Assembly: GCA_017622135.1 (NCBI GenBank)
Contig: JAGARR010000012.1
Coordinates: forward strand, 1 to 41,615
Reading direction: 5' to 3'
Length of the DNA: 41,615 nt
DNA from: Spirochaetaceae bacterium
GTDB lineage: Bacteria > Spirochaetota > Spirochaetia > Treponematales > Treponemataceae
Program-made: the position numbers and the translations under genes
In this document: positions 8,526 through 15,227 of the stretch, piece by piece
Numbering within the stretch: position 1 is the first letter of the stretch
How the letters are laid out: every line of letters starts with the position of its first letter
Notes under the pieces: generated by a model
Database searches by the model: none
Told to the model about the DNA's origin: nothing
The model's input: only the letters and a program-made list of their open reading frames with translations

Positions 8526-9662
8526 ATGGCTACAAGAAAGCTGACAAGTATTTTGGTAACAGGGGGCGCCGGCTTTATCGGCAGCAACTTTATCCACTAC
8601 CTGTTTGGTATGTCCACCTCCGGCAACGAGGCTTTTACCGACGCAGGCTTTTCCGGCACCGTGGTGAACGTGGACAGCCTCACCTACGCAGGCAACCGGG
8701 AGAGTCTGGCGGACATCGAGGAAAAATTCGGGACGGGCTGCCTTGAGTCCAGCCGCCGCTACTTCTTTGAGCAGGCGGACATCTGCGACCGTGCCGCCAT
8801 GGACGCAATCCTGAAGAAGTATGAGGTGGACACCATCGTCCACTTTGCCGCCGAAAGCCACGTGGACCGCTCCATCCTGGGGCCGGAAGCCTTTGTCCGC
8901 ACCAACGTGCTGGGAACCTACACCCTGCTGGATGCGGCCCGCAGCTTTTGGAGGGACGGCGACGGATACCGGGAGGGCGTCTTGTTCCACCACGTGTCCA
9001 CCGACGAGGTGTACGGCTCCCTGGGGGAGACCGGCTACTTTGTGGAGACCACGCCCTACGACCCCCGAAGCCCCTATTCCGCTAGCAAGGCCTCCAGCGA
9101 CCACCTGGCCATGGCATACTTTCACACCTACGGCCTGCCCGTCACCCTTTCCAATTGCACCAACAACTACGGCCCCTACCAGTTCCCGGAAAAGCTCCTT
9201 CCCCTGATGATTCTGAACATGAGCGAGGGCAAGAGTCTTCCCGTCTACGGCGATGGCAGGAACATCCGTGACTGGATTTATGTAGAGGACCACAACCGGG
9301 CGGTTTGGCAAATCATGCGGCAGGGACAGACTGGCGAAAAATACAATATCGGCGGCGAGAACGAGTGGGAAAACATCAGGCTGCTGGAAAAGCTCATCGA
9401 GCTGGTGGCGGCAGAGCTGGGAAAACCAGACGACTCAATCCGCCAGACCATCACCTATGTAAAGGACCGCCCCGGCCACGATCGCCGCTACGCCATCGAC
9501 TGCACCAAAATCAAGACCGAGCTGGGCTGGCAGCGGAAGATGACCTTTGAGGAAGGACTGGCCGCCACCGTACAATGGAACCTGAGCCACCAGGACTGGA
9601 TTCAGCGGATCCGCAGCGGCGAGTATCGCAGCTGGGTGGAGGCAAACTACCACCAGCGGTAG
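8526..9662 (+). CDS. rfbB: dTDP-glucose 4,6-dehydratase
   Basis: Converts dTDP-glucose to dTDP-4-keto-6-deoxyglucose. The N-terminus has ILVTGGAGFIGSNF (NAD loop); STDEVYG and YSASKASSD provide the catalytic Thr-Asp-Glu and Tyr-Lys residues, followed by NNYGPYQFPEKLLP. At 378 residues it is a little longer than usual because of an insert near GNEAFTDAGFSGT. AAAGGAG precedes the ATG. It closes the rfb operon. The last codons (about 9630-9662) have a near-copy at 12290-12322, which is odd for coding sequence. Confidence 0.96.
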   Translation: MATRKLTSILVTGGAGFIGSNFIHYLFGMSTSGNEAFTDAGFSGTVVNVDSLTYAGNRESLADIEEKFGTGCLESSRRYFFEQADICDRAAMDAILKKYEVDTIVHFAAESHVDRSILGPEAFVRTNVLGTYTLLDAARSFWRDGDGYREGVLFHHVSTDEVYGSLGETGYFVETTPYDPRSPYSASKASSDHLAMAYFHTYGLPVTLSNCTNNYGPYQFPEKLLPLMILNMSEGKSLPVYGDGRNIRDWIYVEDHNRAVWQIMRQGQTGEKYNIGGENEWENIRLLEKLIELVAAELGKPDDSIRQTITYVKDRPGHDRRYAIDCTKIKTELGWQRKMTFEEGLAATVQWNLSHQDWIQRIRSGEYRSWVEANYHQR

Positions 9663-9701
9663 CAGCAAAAGCCGAGCACGGACCGGCGGAGACAGCAGTC
9701 A

Positions 9702-10082
9702 TTACAGATGCGACCCATGAATTGAATCTAGGGTTCTAACCACCAGCTCCTCCACCGTACCCCGTAGCTGGGGCGGAAGCTCCTCCAGTGCATCGATAGT
9801 TCTTTTGTTCTTTCGGTACAAGGCAATTTCAATTTTCTCGAGATTCTTTTGGGTCAAGCATGCTTCATCCAAGGCGTTTATTTCGACATCTCCCAGAAGA
9901 CTTTCCAAGGACATGTTCAACGCTTTTGAAATCTTCAAAGCGATGTCCGCATGGGGCATGCTGTTCTTGTTCATTCCGTTGATGATGGTGGAGTAAGAAA
10001 CATTTGATTTATAGGCTAATTCCTTGATTTCTAACTCTTTAAATACAAGGGCTTTTTTCACATTCATCCAAAAGGAGCTCAT
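9702..10082 (-). CDS. XRE-family helix-turn-helix regulator
   Basis: A 126-residue DNA-binding protein. An N-terminal XRE helix-turn-helix (IKELAYKSNVSYSTIINGMNK, then ALKISKALNMSLESLLGDV) is followed by a helical C-terminal region with no recognised domain. I chose the ATG at 10082 (MSSFWMNVKKAL) because an AATAAT box lies 6 bases upstream; a TTG at 10100 is the alternative. It is divergent from a secreted-protein gene whose promoter contains palindromes of the kind XRE repressors bind, so it probably represses that gene. AT-rich compared with rfbB next door. Confidence 0.85.
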   Translation of the reverse strand: MSSFWMNVKKALVFKELEIKELAYKSNVSYSTIINGMNKNSMPHADIALKISKALNMSLESLLGDVEINALDEACLTQKNLEKIEIALYRKNKRTIDALEELPPQLRGTVEELVVRTLDSIHGSHL

Positions 10083-10088
10083 GCCCCC

Positions 10089-10094
10089 ATTATT
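10089..10094 (-). promoter_or_regulatory. -10 box of the XRE regulator gene
   Basis: AATAAT on the minus strand lies 6 bases before the ATG at 10082. No clear -35 box is present. The spacing again suggests a leaderless transcript. Confidence 0.4.
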
Positions 10095-10112
10095 GCACAA
10101 GGAGAAAAAGAC

Positions 10113-10156
10113 TTGACAGTAATATCTTTATAAAGATATAATATCTTTAAGAAGAT
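10113..10156 (+). promoter_or_regulatory. Strong promoter with two palindromic operator candidates
   Basis: TTGACA (10113-10118), an 18-base spacer and TATAAT (10137-10142) drive the secreted-protein gene. The spacer holds a perfect 18-bp palindrome (10122-10139, ATATCTTTA and its complement). The word AATATCTTTA recurs at 10140-10149, where ATCTT and AAGAT form a second, imperfect dyad to 10156. A repressor bound here would cover both the spacer and the start site. Confidence 0.75.
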
Positions 10157-10187
10157 TGCAGAGGGTAAATCAATGTCAGGAGGACAG

Positions 10188-10652
10188 ATGAAAAGAAATA
10201 CAAGATTTGTACTGGTTATGGTGTGTATGGGATTGTTTATGATGATAGTGCCTACCAAACTAAATGCAGCTGGAGTTTTGGATGAAATAAACCAGTTCAT
10301 TACCAATGAACCAGCGCAATACCATTTCTTTAATAGTTTAGATGAATTTGTACAAGCACTTCGTGCATACGCACCAAACTATCAGTATCTTTGGGTGTAC
10401 AAAACAGAAGCCACGATGTACATCAGCGAAGAAATGTATGCAGATGACGAAGCGCTAGCATACAGTCAAAAAGGGAATTTATTCACAGTTCACGGTGCAA
10501 ATGATATAGAATATTGTATTCTCTGTAGCAACAGTAACCCTGGATATTTGGGGGTTAGACAATTCTATAATAATCAGATAGACGATGCCCTTGGTCATAT
10601 AGCTCTAACGCATCGTCATGATTGGATGCAAGCTCTTTGGATGTTGATGTAA
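10188..10652 (+). CDS. Small exported protein of unknown function
   Basis: I do not recognise this 154-residue protein. The ATG at 10188 has AGGAGG upstream, giving MKRNTRFVLVMVCMGLFMMI and a signal peptide probably cut after KLNA. The mature part is acidic and aromatic (EFVQALRAYAPNYQYLWVYK, NLFTVHGANDIEYC), with two closely spaced cysteines in YCILCSNSN and a C-terminal HRHDWMQALWMLM. Codon use is AT-rich, unlike the rfb genes. It is controlled by the divergent XRE promoter and followed by a terminator, so it is a one-gene unit. Confidence 0.75.
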   Translation: MKRNTRFVLVMVCMGLFMMIVPTKLNAAGVLDEINQFITNEPAQYHFFNSLDEFVQALRAYAPNYQYLWVYKTEATMYISEEMYADDEALAYSQKGNLFTVHGANDIEYCILCSNSNPGYLGVRQFYNNQIDDALGHIALTHRHDWMQALWMLM

Positions 10653-10686
10653 GCAGATTTGGGTCTGTTTGTAAATTTGAAAAAAA

Positions 10687-10717
10687 GAGTGCTGCCCTTA
10701 CTTTTGGGACAGCACTC
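10687..10717 (+). terminator. Terminator after the exported protein gene
   Basis: GAGTGCTGCCC (10687-10697) pairs with GGGACAGCACTC (10706-10717) with one bulge; A-rich DNA lies before it and TAATTTTC after it. Confidence 0.6.
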
Positions 10718-10762
10718 AGATAATTTTCTGGTTAGTATAGTGTAATTTTTCTGTGGCAGATT

Positions 10763-10795
10763 CTCCTCAGTCCACGAAAGACTGGGGAGTTCTTT
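10763..10795 (+). terminator. Hairpin with short T-run, possible attenuator
   Basis: CTCCTCAGTC (10763-10772) pairs with GACTGGGGAG (10780-10789), followed by TTCTTT. A TATAGT box at 10736-10741 would start a transcript about 15 bases before it, so the hairpin would lie in the leader of the gene at 10861. Confidence 0.45.
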
Positions 10796-10860
10796 AGTCT
10801 GAATTGAAGGACTTGTATTTCTTTAAGAATAGAATAATGATAGACGGAGTCTTTATAAGA

Positions 10861-11430
10861 ATGGAAAAGCAGGAATCTTGTATCCCTTGTATCATGCAAG
10901 TGCAGAGATGGGGAGCGAGTACAAGTAAAAAGAGTATTGTCCTTTTAGCAATGCTCCTCTTTCTTCTTTCTTTTTCCCATGCTTCTGGAGGAAAAGAAGA
11001 TTTTACTTCAAAGCATCTAAAAGAATATTCAAATATTCTGGATAAAGTGGTTTTTTACGTTGAAGATGACTTAGTTTTGGAACGTACACTAGATGAATGG
11101 GAAAATTCTGCTACGACAAATGACGGAGAAATCTTTGTGAGTGCAGGAAAGTTCATTCAGCGGATTATAATAAAAAAGGACACACCAGGGAAGCTATCTA
11201 AGTCGTCAAAAAATAAGATTAGCGTTACCTTCTCTAAAGAAAGGAACAGAAATCTCTCATTTTCAGAAGAATTTGTAGGCGGTGACTTTAAGTTAGATGC
11301 AGGTTTTTCAGGAAAGGTATCCTATGATGGCAAAACATACCATGCAAACAAGAAGGTAAAGTTGCAATGTGTTGTCAATGAAGAGTACATAAAAAATATT
11401 CAAAAGGAGTACGAAACAGGTGGTTGGTAG
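10861..11430 (+). CDS. Exported protein of unknown function
   Basis: Not recognised. From the ATG at 10861 the protein has 189 residues: a 25-residue N-region, a hydrophobic segment (IVLLAMLLFLLSFSHASG) fitting a signal peptide or anchor, then a lysine-rich mature part (KLSKSSKNKISVTFSKERNR) with a beta-rich end (GKVSYDGKTYHANKKVKLQC). The start is uncertain: an in-frame TTG at 10804, and ATGs at 10837 and 10894, are alternatives, and GGAG stands 11 bases before the chosen ATG. AT-rich like the gene before it. No domain identified. Confidence 0.6.
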   Translation: MEKQESCIPCIMQVQRWGASTSKKSIVLLAMLLFLLSFSHASGGKEDFTSKHLKEYSNILDKVVFYVEDDLVLERTLDEWENSATTNDGEIFVSAGKFIQRIIIKKDTPGKLSKSSKNKISVTFSKERNRNLSFSEEFVGGDFKLDAGFSGKVSYDGKTYHANKKVKLQCVVNEEYIKNIQKEYETGGW

Positions 11431-11717
11431 CACAAATCTACATGAAAACGAAGTACCATAGGGATTCAACCATCTAACAATTTTTCTGTCAGATGTCTCA
11501 CCTTGACAAGATAGGTTGCCAATCTTGGTGAATGACGCGTTGCACTGACATCATACTGATGACGGCGCCCTCTGAGCGTAGCGAAGTGTAAGCCGGCAGT
11601 GGGCTCCTGAGAACCAATTTACCTACCCCGCAGTAGAGTCAACCTAACGTACCAATAGGGAGTACGTCGCAGCCCTTACATTGGATTCGGCCATAGGTTT
11701 CATTGGAGGACAGGTGG
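11431..11717. other. Non-coding boundary region with repeat copy A
   Basis: No convincing gene on either strand. It holds the degenerate stretch GCCCTCTGAGCG at about 11569 (compare GCCCTCTGGGC upstream of aspS) and the boundary repeat at 11630-11654. Confidence 0.5.
11630..11654 (-). repeat. 25-bp boundary repeat, copy A
   Basis: Plus-strand core CAACCTAACG, minus-strand GTTAGGT (11648-11642). It shares 20 of 25 positions with copy C and lies just past the 3' end of the DUF2442 gene. Confidence 0.75.
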
Positions 11718-11966
11718 CTAGAGCGGCTTCCCATACTCATAAATCATGTCACTGGAGAGATCTATCTGGTCATTCCAATAGACGCAGGTTCTGCTTTCGT
11801 CTAGCTGAGCCTGCAGCCATAATCCGCTGACAGACGCAAGGTCTGAGTAACCAGGAAGATTTTCAATGTCATCCTTTACATCATAAATAACTTTTTTTCC
11901 ATCCTGAAAGGATACCTTCAACAAGAAATCTTCCAGCGGCTCTAGGGTCTTTATCTTGGGAATCAT
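11718..11966 (-). CDS. DUF2442-family protein
   Basis: An 82-residue protein from the ATG at 11966: MIPKIKTLEPLEDFLLKVSF, followed by DGKKVIYDVKDDIENLPGY and a C-terminal VYWNDQIDLSSDMIYEYG. The pattern (N-terminal beta sheet, W-DGxxIDLSxD-xIYE near the end) matches DUF2442, a small family often found next to DUF4160 genes and suspected to be part of toxin-antitoxin-like pairs. A GTG at 12023 would extend it but would overlap the upstream gene by 43 bases. It begins 14 bases after the DUF4160 stop. Confidence 0.8.
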   Translation of the reverse strand: MIPKIKTLEPLEDFLLKVSFQDGKKVIYDVKDDIENLPGYSDLASVSGLWLQAQLDESRTCVYWNDQIDLSSDMIYEYGKPL

Positions 11967-11980
11967 CGCTTTGCACCAAA

Positions 11981-12235
11981 TCAGAGCAGGGGAGGAAGCT
12001 TTCCTATGGTTTGGCTCCTCCACATTTTCAGCAGCTCATCCTCATGGAGAGCCAACCATTCAAGAACCAGCTGCTGGGCCTTTCCCGGCAAATCACCTTC
12101 AGTCATGAGTTTAGATTGAATTTCAAAAATACCATTGAATTCACCATAAAGGACGTGAATATGCGGTGGCTCATGCTCCCTGGGCTTAAAGAACATCTTG
12201 ACCACCAATCCATAAAATCTCGAAATTTCAGGCAT
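11981..12235 (-). CDS. DUF4160-family protein
   Basis: An 84-residue protein starting MPEISRFYGLVVKMFF, then EHEPPHIHVLYGEFNGIFEI and ALHEDELLKMWR. The HxPPHIHVxYG block is the hallmark of DUF4160. The start at 12235 is preceded by GGGGAGGA. A promoter is visible upstream. It is the first gene of a two-gene unit with DUF2442. The pair is small, mobile-looking and bounded by repeats A and B; a toxin-antitoxin role is plausible from family context but not shown here. Confidence 0.85.
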   Translation of the reverse strand: MPEISRFYGLVVKMFFKPREHEPPHIHVLYGEFNGIFEIQSKLMTEGDLPGKAQQLVLEWLALHEDELLKMWRSQTIGKLPPLL

Positions 12236-12253
12236 TGCAATCCTCCCCTTCCC

Positions 12254-12282
12254 ACTATACCACATTCAGCGGGCCTTGTCTT
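12254..12282 (-). promoter_or_regulatory. Promoter of the DUF4160-DUF2442 pair
   Basis: Minus strand AAGACA (12282-12277), 17-base spacer, TATAGT (12259-12254), then GGGGAGGA and the ATG at 12235. Confidence 0.5.
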
Positions 12283-12289
12283 GTCGGGT

Positions 12290-12322
12290 AGCTGGGTGGC
12301 CGCAAACTGCGACCAGCGGTAG
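12290..12322 (+). repeat. Partial copy of the rfbB 3' end
   Basis: These 33 bases match 9630-9662, the last codons and stop of rfbB, at 29 positions, including ACCAGCGGTAG at the end. The copy runs straight into boundary repeat B. Confidence 0.6.
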
Positions 12323-12340
12323 AGCAAACCTAACGCACCA
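12316..12340 (-). repeat. 25-bp boundary repeat, copy B
   Basis: Plus-strand AAACCTAACGCACCA, minus-strand GTTAGGT core at 12334-12328. It lies between the DUF4160 promoter and the 3' end of the VapC remnant. A diverged second core (minus-strand GCCTAAA, 12377-12371) stands about 40 bases away. Confidence 0.75.
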
Positions 12341-12491
12341 GTGGTGGGACGGGAACAGCGGGACGCTACTTTTAGGCGTGAGGCCACGCAGTGAGACTCG
12401 ATAAAATCGTTCAATATATTGTGGTTTTCCCAGCCTAGTGGCTTCGTACCCCACCTCTGAGCTTGCTCAGCCAGCAAAATAGCAGGGAAGC

Positions 12492-12851
12492 CTACTTCAA
12501 GCGATTGTTCAACTTTTTGTCAAAAGAAAAAATCTCACACCCGGCAATGTGATTATAACCAATCAAAAGGCAATCAACGAAATCCAAAGATGTTTCTCCA
12601 AACGTCCTCAAAGCACAACGAACAACCTCTGTATTTTCTACTGCAACCAATTCCAGCAATTTTTCCAATTTTTAAGCTATTTCCGAGTGAGAGCACTTGT
12701 AATTTCCTTCAAGAACATACACAACCTCTGCGATTACAACCTCACGTGTAATCGCACCTGTGAATATAACCTCAGCAGATTTCTTTGCCTGGTCAGGAAT
12801 ATCGTTCAACAAGAAGCGCAAAATTGCATTTGCATCCAGCTCCCTAGCCAT
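12492..12851 (-). pseudogene. VapC-like PIN-domain toxin broken by one in-frame stop
   Basis: The first 59 codons read MARELDANAILRFLLNDIPD through EVVYVLEGNYKCSHSEIA, then TAA at 12674-12672, then the same frame continues with KLEKLLELVAVENTEVV, TSLDFVDCLLIGYN and IFSFDKKLNNRLK to the stop at 12494. Joined, this is a full 118-residue PIN domain: the first acidic residue is in LDAN, the Glu in VVIAEVVY, and the last acidic pair in DFVDC and SFDKK. The stop removes the last two catalytic positions, so the toxin should be inactive unless the stop is read through. The start overlaps the antitoxin gene by 8 bases. Confidence 0.85.
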
Positions 12852-13053
12852 GAAGGTGTTTCTCCATGGCCATCGTCTTCCAAGAGTTCTTCTCCTCCCC
12901 AATCAAATTCACATCGCTCTGCCTGGAGAAAGCACCCTGCAAGTCCTGCACTTTTTTTGCTCGCTCCAACAGGCTGTCCACATAATCATTCACCAAAACG
13001 ACATACGCTTCCGGCAACTCCCTAATTTTTTCCTCCACGGCTGCGATAGACAT
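12844..13053 (-). CDS. VapB-like antitoxin
   Basis: A 69-residue protein from the ATG at 13053 (AGGAGG upstream): MSIAAVEEKIRELPEAYVV, then NDYVDSLLERAKKVQDLQ. The helical N-terminus with ELPEAYVVLVNDYVDSLLERA resembles DUF2281/VapB-type antitoxins whose partner is a PIN toxin. It is followed, with an 8-base overlap, by the broken PIN gene, the standard antitoxin-first order. The antitoxin itself looks intact, so it may now be a solitary antitoxin. Confidence 0.75.
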   Translation of the reverse strand: MSIAAVEEKIRELPEAYVVLVNDYVDSLLERAKKVQDLQGAFSRQSDVNLIGEEKNSWKTMAMEKHLHG

Positions 13054-13071
13054 ACACACCTCCTACTCAAA

Positions 13072-13100
13072 AGTATACCACGGTTTCACAGGAATGTCCG
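13072..13100 (-). promoter_or_regulatory. Promoter of the VapB-VapC remnant
   Basis: Minus strand CGGACA (13100-13095), 17-base spacer, TATACT (13077-13072), then AGGAGG (13064-13059) and the ATG at 13053. Confidence 0.55.
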
Positions 13101-13110
13101 CCCCCACCCC

Positions 13111-13135
13111 GCAGGAGAGCCAACCTAACGCACCA
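13111..13135 (-). repeat. 25-bp boundary repeat, copy C
   Basis: Plus-strand core CAACCTAACGCACCA, minus-strand GTTAGGT at 13129-13123. It lies directly upstream of the VapB promoter on one side and beside the large aspS-proximal hairpin on the other. Confidence 0.75.
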
Positions 13136-13137
13136 GC

Positions 13138-13219
13138 GGGGAGGGGTGGAGAGAAACCGGAACTGCCGCCCTCTGGGCTTTGCCCAGCGTAGGCAGGGAC
13201 GGGCTCTCCACCCCTCCCC
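13138..13219. repeat. Large nested hairpin upstream of aspS
   Basis: A perfect 16-bp stem (13138-13153 with 13204-13219) encloses CTGCC/GGCAG (13163-13167, 13192-13196) and CTGGGC-TTT-GCCCAG (13173-13187). On the plus strand it is followed by CTTTTACTATT, so it could end rightward transcription before the aspS promoter. Confidence 0.7.
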
Positions 13220-13221
13220 CT

Positions 13222-13249
13222 TTTACTATTAGTTTACATCTGCTATACT
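13222..13249 (+). promoter_or_regulatory. Promoter of aspS (leaderless type)
   Basis: TTTACT (13222-13227), 16-base spacer, TATACT (13244-13249); the ATG follows after 7 bases with no ribosome-binding sequence. Confidence 0.6.
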
Positions 13250-13256
13250 GCCTCCC

Positions 13257-15077
13257 ATGGAAGCTATGAGAAGAACCGTCACCTGCGGAGATTTGCGCAA
13301 GGCTGACGTTGGAAAGACTGTTATATTGAACGGATGGATTCACCGCAAGCGTGACCACGGCGGCATCTCCTTTATCAACCTGCGGGACCGCCACGGTTTA
13401 ACCCAGGTGGTGGTGGACTCGGATTCCCCGGCTCACTTGGCGGAGCTGGCCCTGGACTTGAAGATGGAGTACTGCCTGGCGGTGGAGGGCGTGGTGCGGG
13501 GCCGTCCCGACTCCATGGTGAACCCAGAGATGCCCACCGGCGAGGTGGAGGTGGTGGCCAAGGAAATTGTGGTGCTTTCCAAGAGTGAGGTGCTGCCCTT
13601 TATGATTGACGAGGTGAACAAGGATGGCACCCCCGTCATTCCCAACGAGGATTTGCGCCTGAAATTCCGCTACCTGGACCTGCGCACCGCCTCCATGCAG
13701 CACCATCTGGCCCTGCGCCACAAGGTTACCATGGCAGTCCGCAACTACTTGGACAGCCAGGGTTTCTACGAGCTGGAGACCCCCACCTTCATCAAGTCAA
13801 CGCCGGAGGGAGCAAGAGACTATCTGGTGCCCTCCCGCCTCTACCCCGGCAAGTTCTACGCCCTGCCCCAGTCGCCCCAGCTGTACAAGCAGCTTTTGAT
13901 GGTATCCGGCTTTGACCGCTACTTCCAGATTGCCCGCTGCTATCGTGACGAGGATGCCCGTGGCGACCGCCAGCCTGAGTTCACCCAAATCGACATGGAG
14001 ATGAGCTTTGTCTCCCGTGACGATGTGCTTTCCATGACGGAGGGCATGATGGCCCACGTGTTCCAAACCACCATGGGAGTCCAGCTGGAGACACCCTTTC
14101 CCCGCATTGCCTACGATGACGCAATGGACTGGTATGGCAGCGACAAGCCGGAGCTCCGCTTTGACATGAAGATGCAGGATGCGGCCTTTATGGCAGAAAT
14201 TGGCACCTTCCAGGCCTTCAAGGATGCCCTTGCCCCCAATGAAAAGGGACAGGTGGCCGGAGCGGTAAAGGCCCTGGTGGTTCCCGGAGCCGCCGCCGAT
14301 TACAGCCGCAAGAAAATCGAGGAGCTGGAGGGAACGGCAAAAATCTACAAGGCCCGTGGACTGGGCTGGACAAAGGTGGCCGGAAGCGAGGCAGAGCCAG
14401 CGTTCGAGGGCGGCATCGCCAAGTTCTTTGAGGGAAGGGCGGCTGAAATCTGCTCCACCCTGGGAGCCAAGATGGGCGACCTGCTGCTCTTTGTGGCAGA
14501 CCAGAAGAAGTCCGTGGCCTGCACCGCATTGGGAGCCGTCCGCAGCCGCCTGGGCAAGGATTTGAACCTGTGCGACCCCGACCAGTTCGCCTTTGCCTGG
14601 ATTGTGGACTTCCCCATGTTCGAGTGGAACGAGGAGGAGAACAAGTGGGACACCGCCCACCACATGTTTACCATGCCCCAGGAAAAATACCACGCCACCC
14701 TGGAAAGCGACCCCGCCAGCGTCAAGGGCGACCTCTACGACCTGGTGCTCAACGGCTACGAGCTGGCATCAGGCTCCATCCGTATCCACGACCCACAGCT
14801 CCAGAAGCGAATCTTCCAGATTGTGGGCTTTGACGAGGTGGAGGGCCAGAAGAAATTCGGCTTTTTGACGGAGGCCTTCAAGTACGGAGCCCCGCCCCAC
14901 GGCGGAATTGCGCCGGGACTGGACCGACTGGTGATGCTGATGTGCAAGGAAACCTCCATCAAGGAAGTCATCGCCTTCCCCAAGAACACCTTTGCCCAAA
15001 GCCCCATGGACGACTGTCCCTCCGAGGTGGACCAGCAGCAGATCGACGACCTGCACCTCATCATCAGGAAGGACTGA
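13257..15077 (+). CDS. aspS: Aspartyl-tRNA synthetase
   Basis: Class IIb synthetase charging tRNA-Asp. Order of domains: N-terminal OB-fold anticodon-binding domain (GWIHRKRDHGGISFINLRDR), class II core with motif 2 in CYRDEDARGDRQPEFTQIDM, the bacterial GAD insertion in the middle (GTAKIYKARGLGWTKVAG), and motif 3 in GIAPGLDRLVMLM. The length of 606 matches bacterial AspRS. The N-terminus MEAMRRTVTCGDLRKADVGK is as expected, so the ATG at 13257 is right although it lacks a Shine-Dalgarno and sits 7 bases after a -10 box. I cannot tell by eye whether it is the discriminating or Asp/Asn type. Confidence 0.96.
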   Translation: MEAMRRTVTCGDLRKADVGKTVILNGWIHRKRDHGGISFINLRDRHGLTQVVVDSDSPAHLAELALDLKMEYCLAVEGVVRGRPDSMVNPEMPTGEVEVVAKEIVVLSKSEVLPFMIDEVNKDGTPVIPNEDLRLKFRYLDLRTASMQHHLALRHKVTMAVRNYLDSQGFYELETPTFIKSTPEGARDYLVPSRLYPGKFYALPQSPQLYKQLLMVSGFDRYFQIARCYRDEDARGDRQPEFTQIDMEMSFVSRDDVLSMTEGMMAHVFQTTMGVQLETPFPRIAYDDAMDWYGSDKPELRFDMKMQDAAFMAEIGTFQAFKDALAPNEKGQVAGAVKALVVPGAAADYSRKKIEELEGTAKIYKARGLGWTKVAGSEAEPAFEGGIAKFFEGRAAEICSTLGAKMGDLLLFVADQKKSVACTALGAVRSRLGKDLNLCDPDQFAFAWIVDFPMFEWNEEENKWDTAHHMFTMPQEKYHATLESDPASVKGDLYDLVLNGYELASGSIRIHDPQLQKRIFQIVGFDEVEGQKKFGFLTEAFKYGAPPHGGIAPGLDRLVMLMCKETSIKEVIAFPKNTFAQSPMDDCPSEVDQQQIDDLHLIIRKD

Positions 15078-15140
15078 CGGCTTTTTAGGTTGAAGCCCCC
15101 TTCGGACTGAAGCTCTGAAATCTGTTTTGCGGGGCGGAAC

Positions 15141-15193
15141 AAAAAAAGCGTGCTGGCTCAGGCTTGACCCTGATTCCGGCACGCTTTCCTTTT
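15141..15193. terminator. Bidirectional terminator between aspS and flgN
   Basis: AAAGCGTGC (to 15153) pairs with GCACGCTTT (15179-15187), flanked by an A-run on the left and TTTCCTTTT on the right. A second hairpin (AGGAGGAG with CCTCCTC, about 15195-15223) lies next to flgN. Confidence 0.75.
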
Positions 15194-15227
15194 AGGAGGA
15201 GCTTCTGCAAGAGCAGCCCCTCCTCGG

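Noticed and set aside
12549..13025. 158-residue plus-strand ORF in the VapBC region
   Set aside because: Lies antisense to the VapB gene and VapC remnant, which have motifs and a promoter; no ribosome-binding site.
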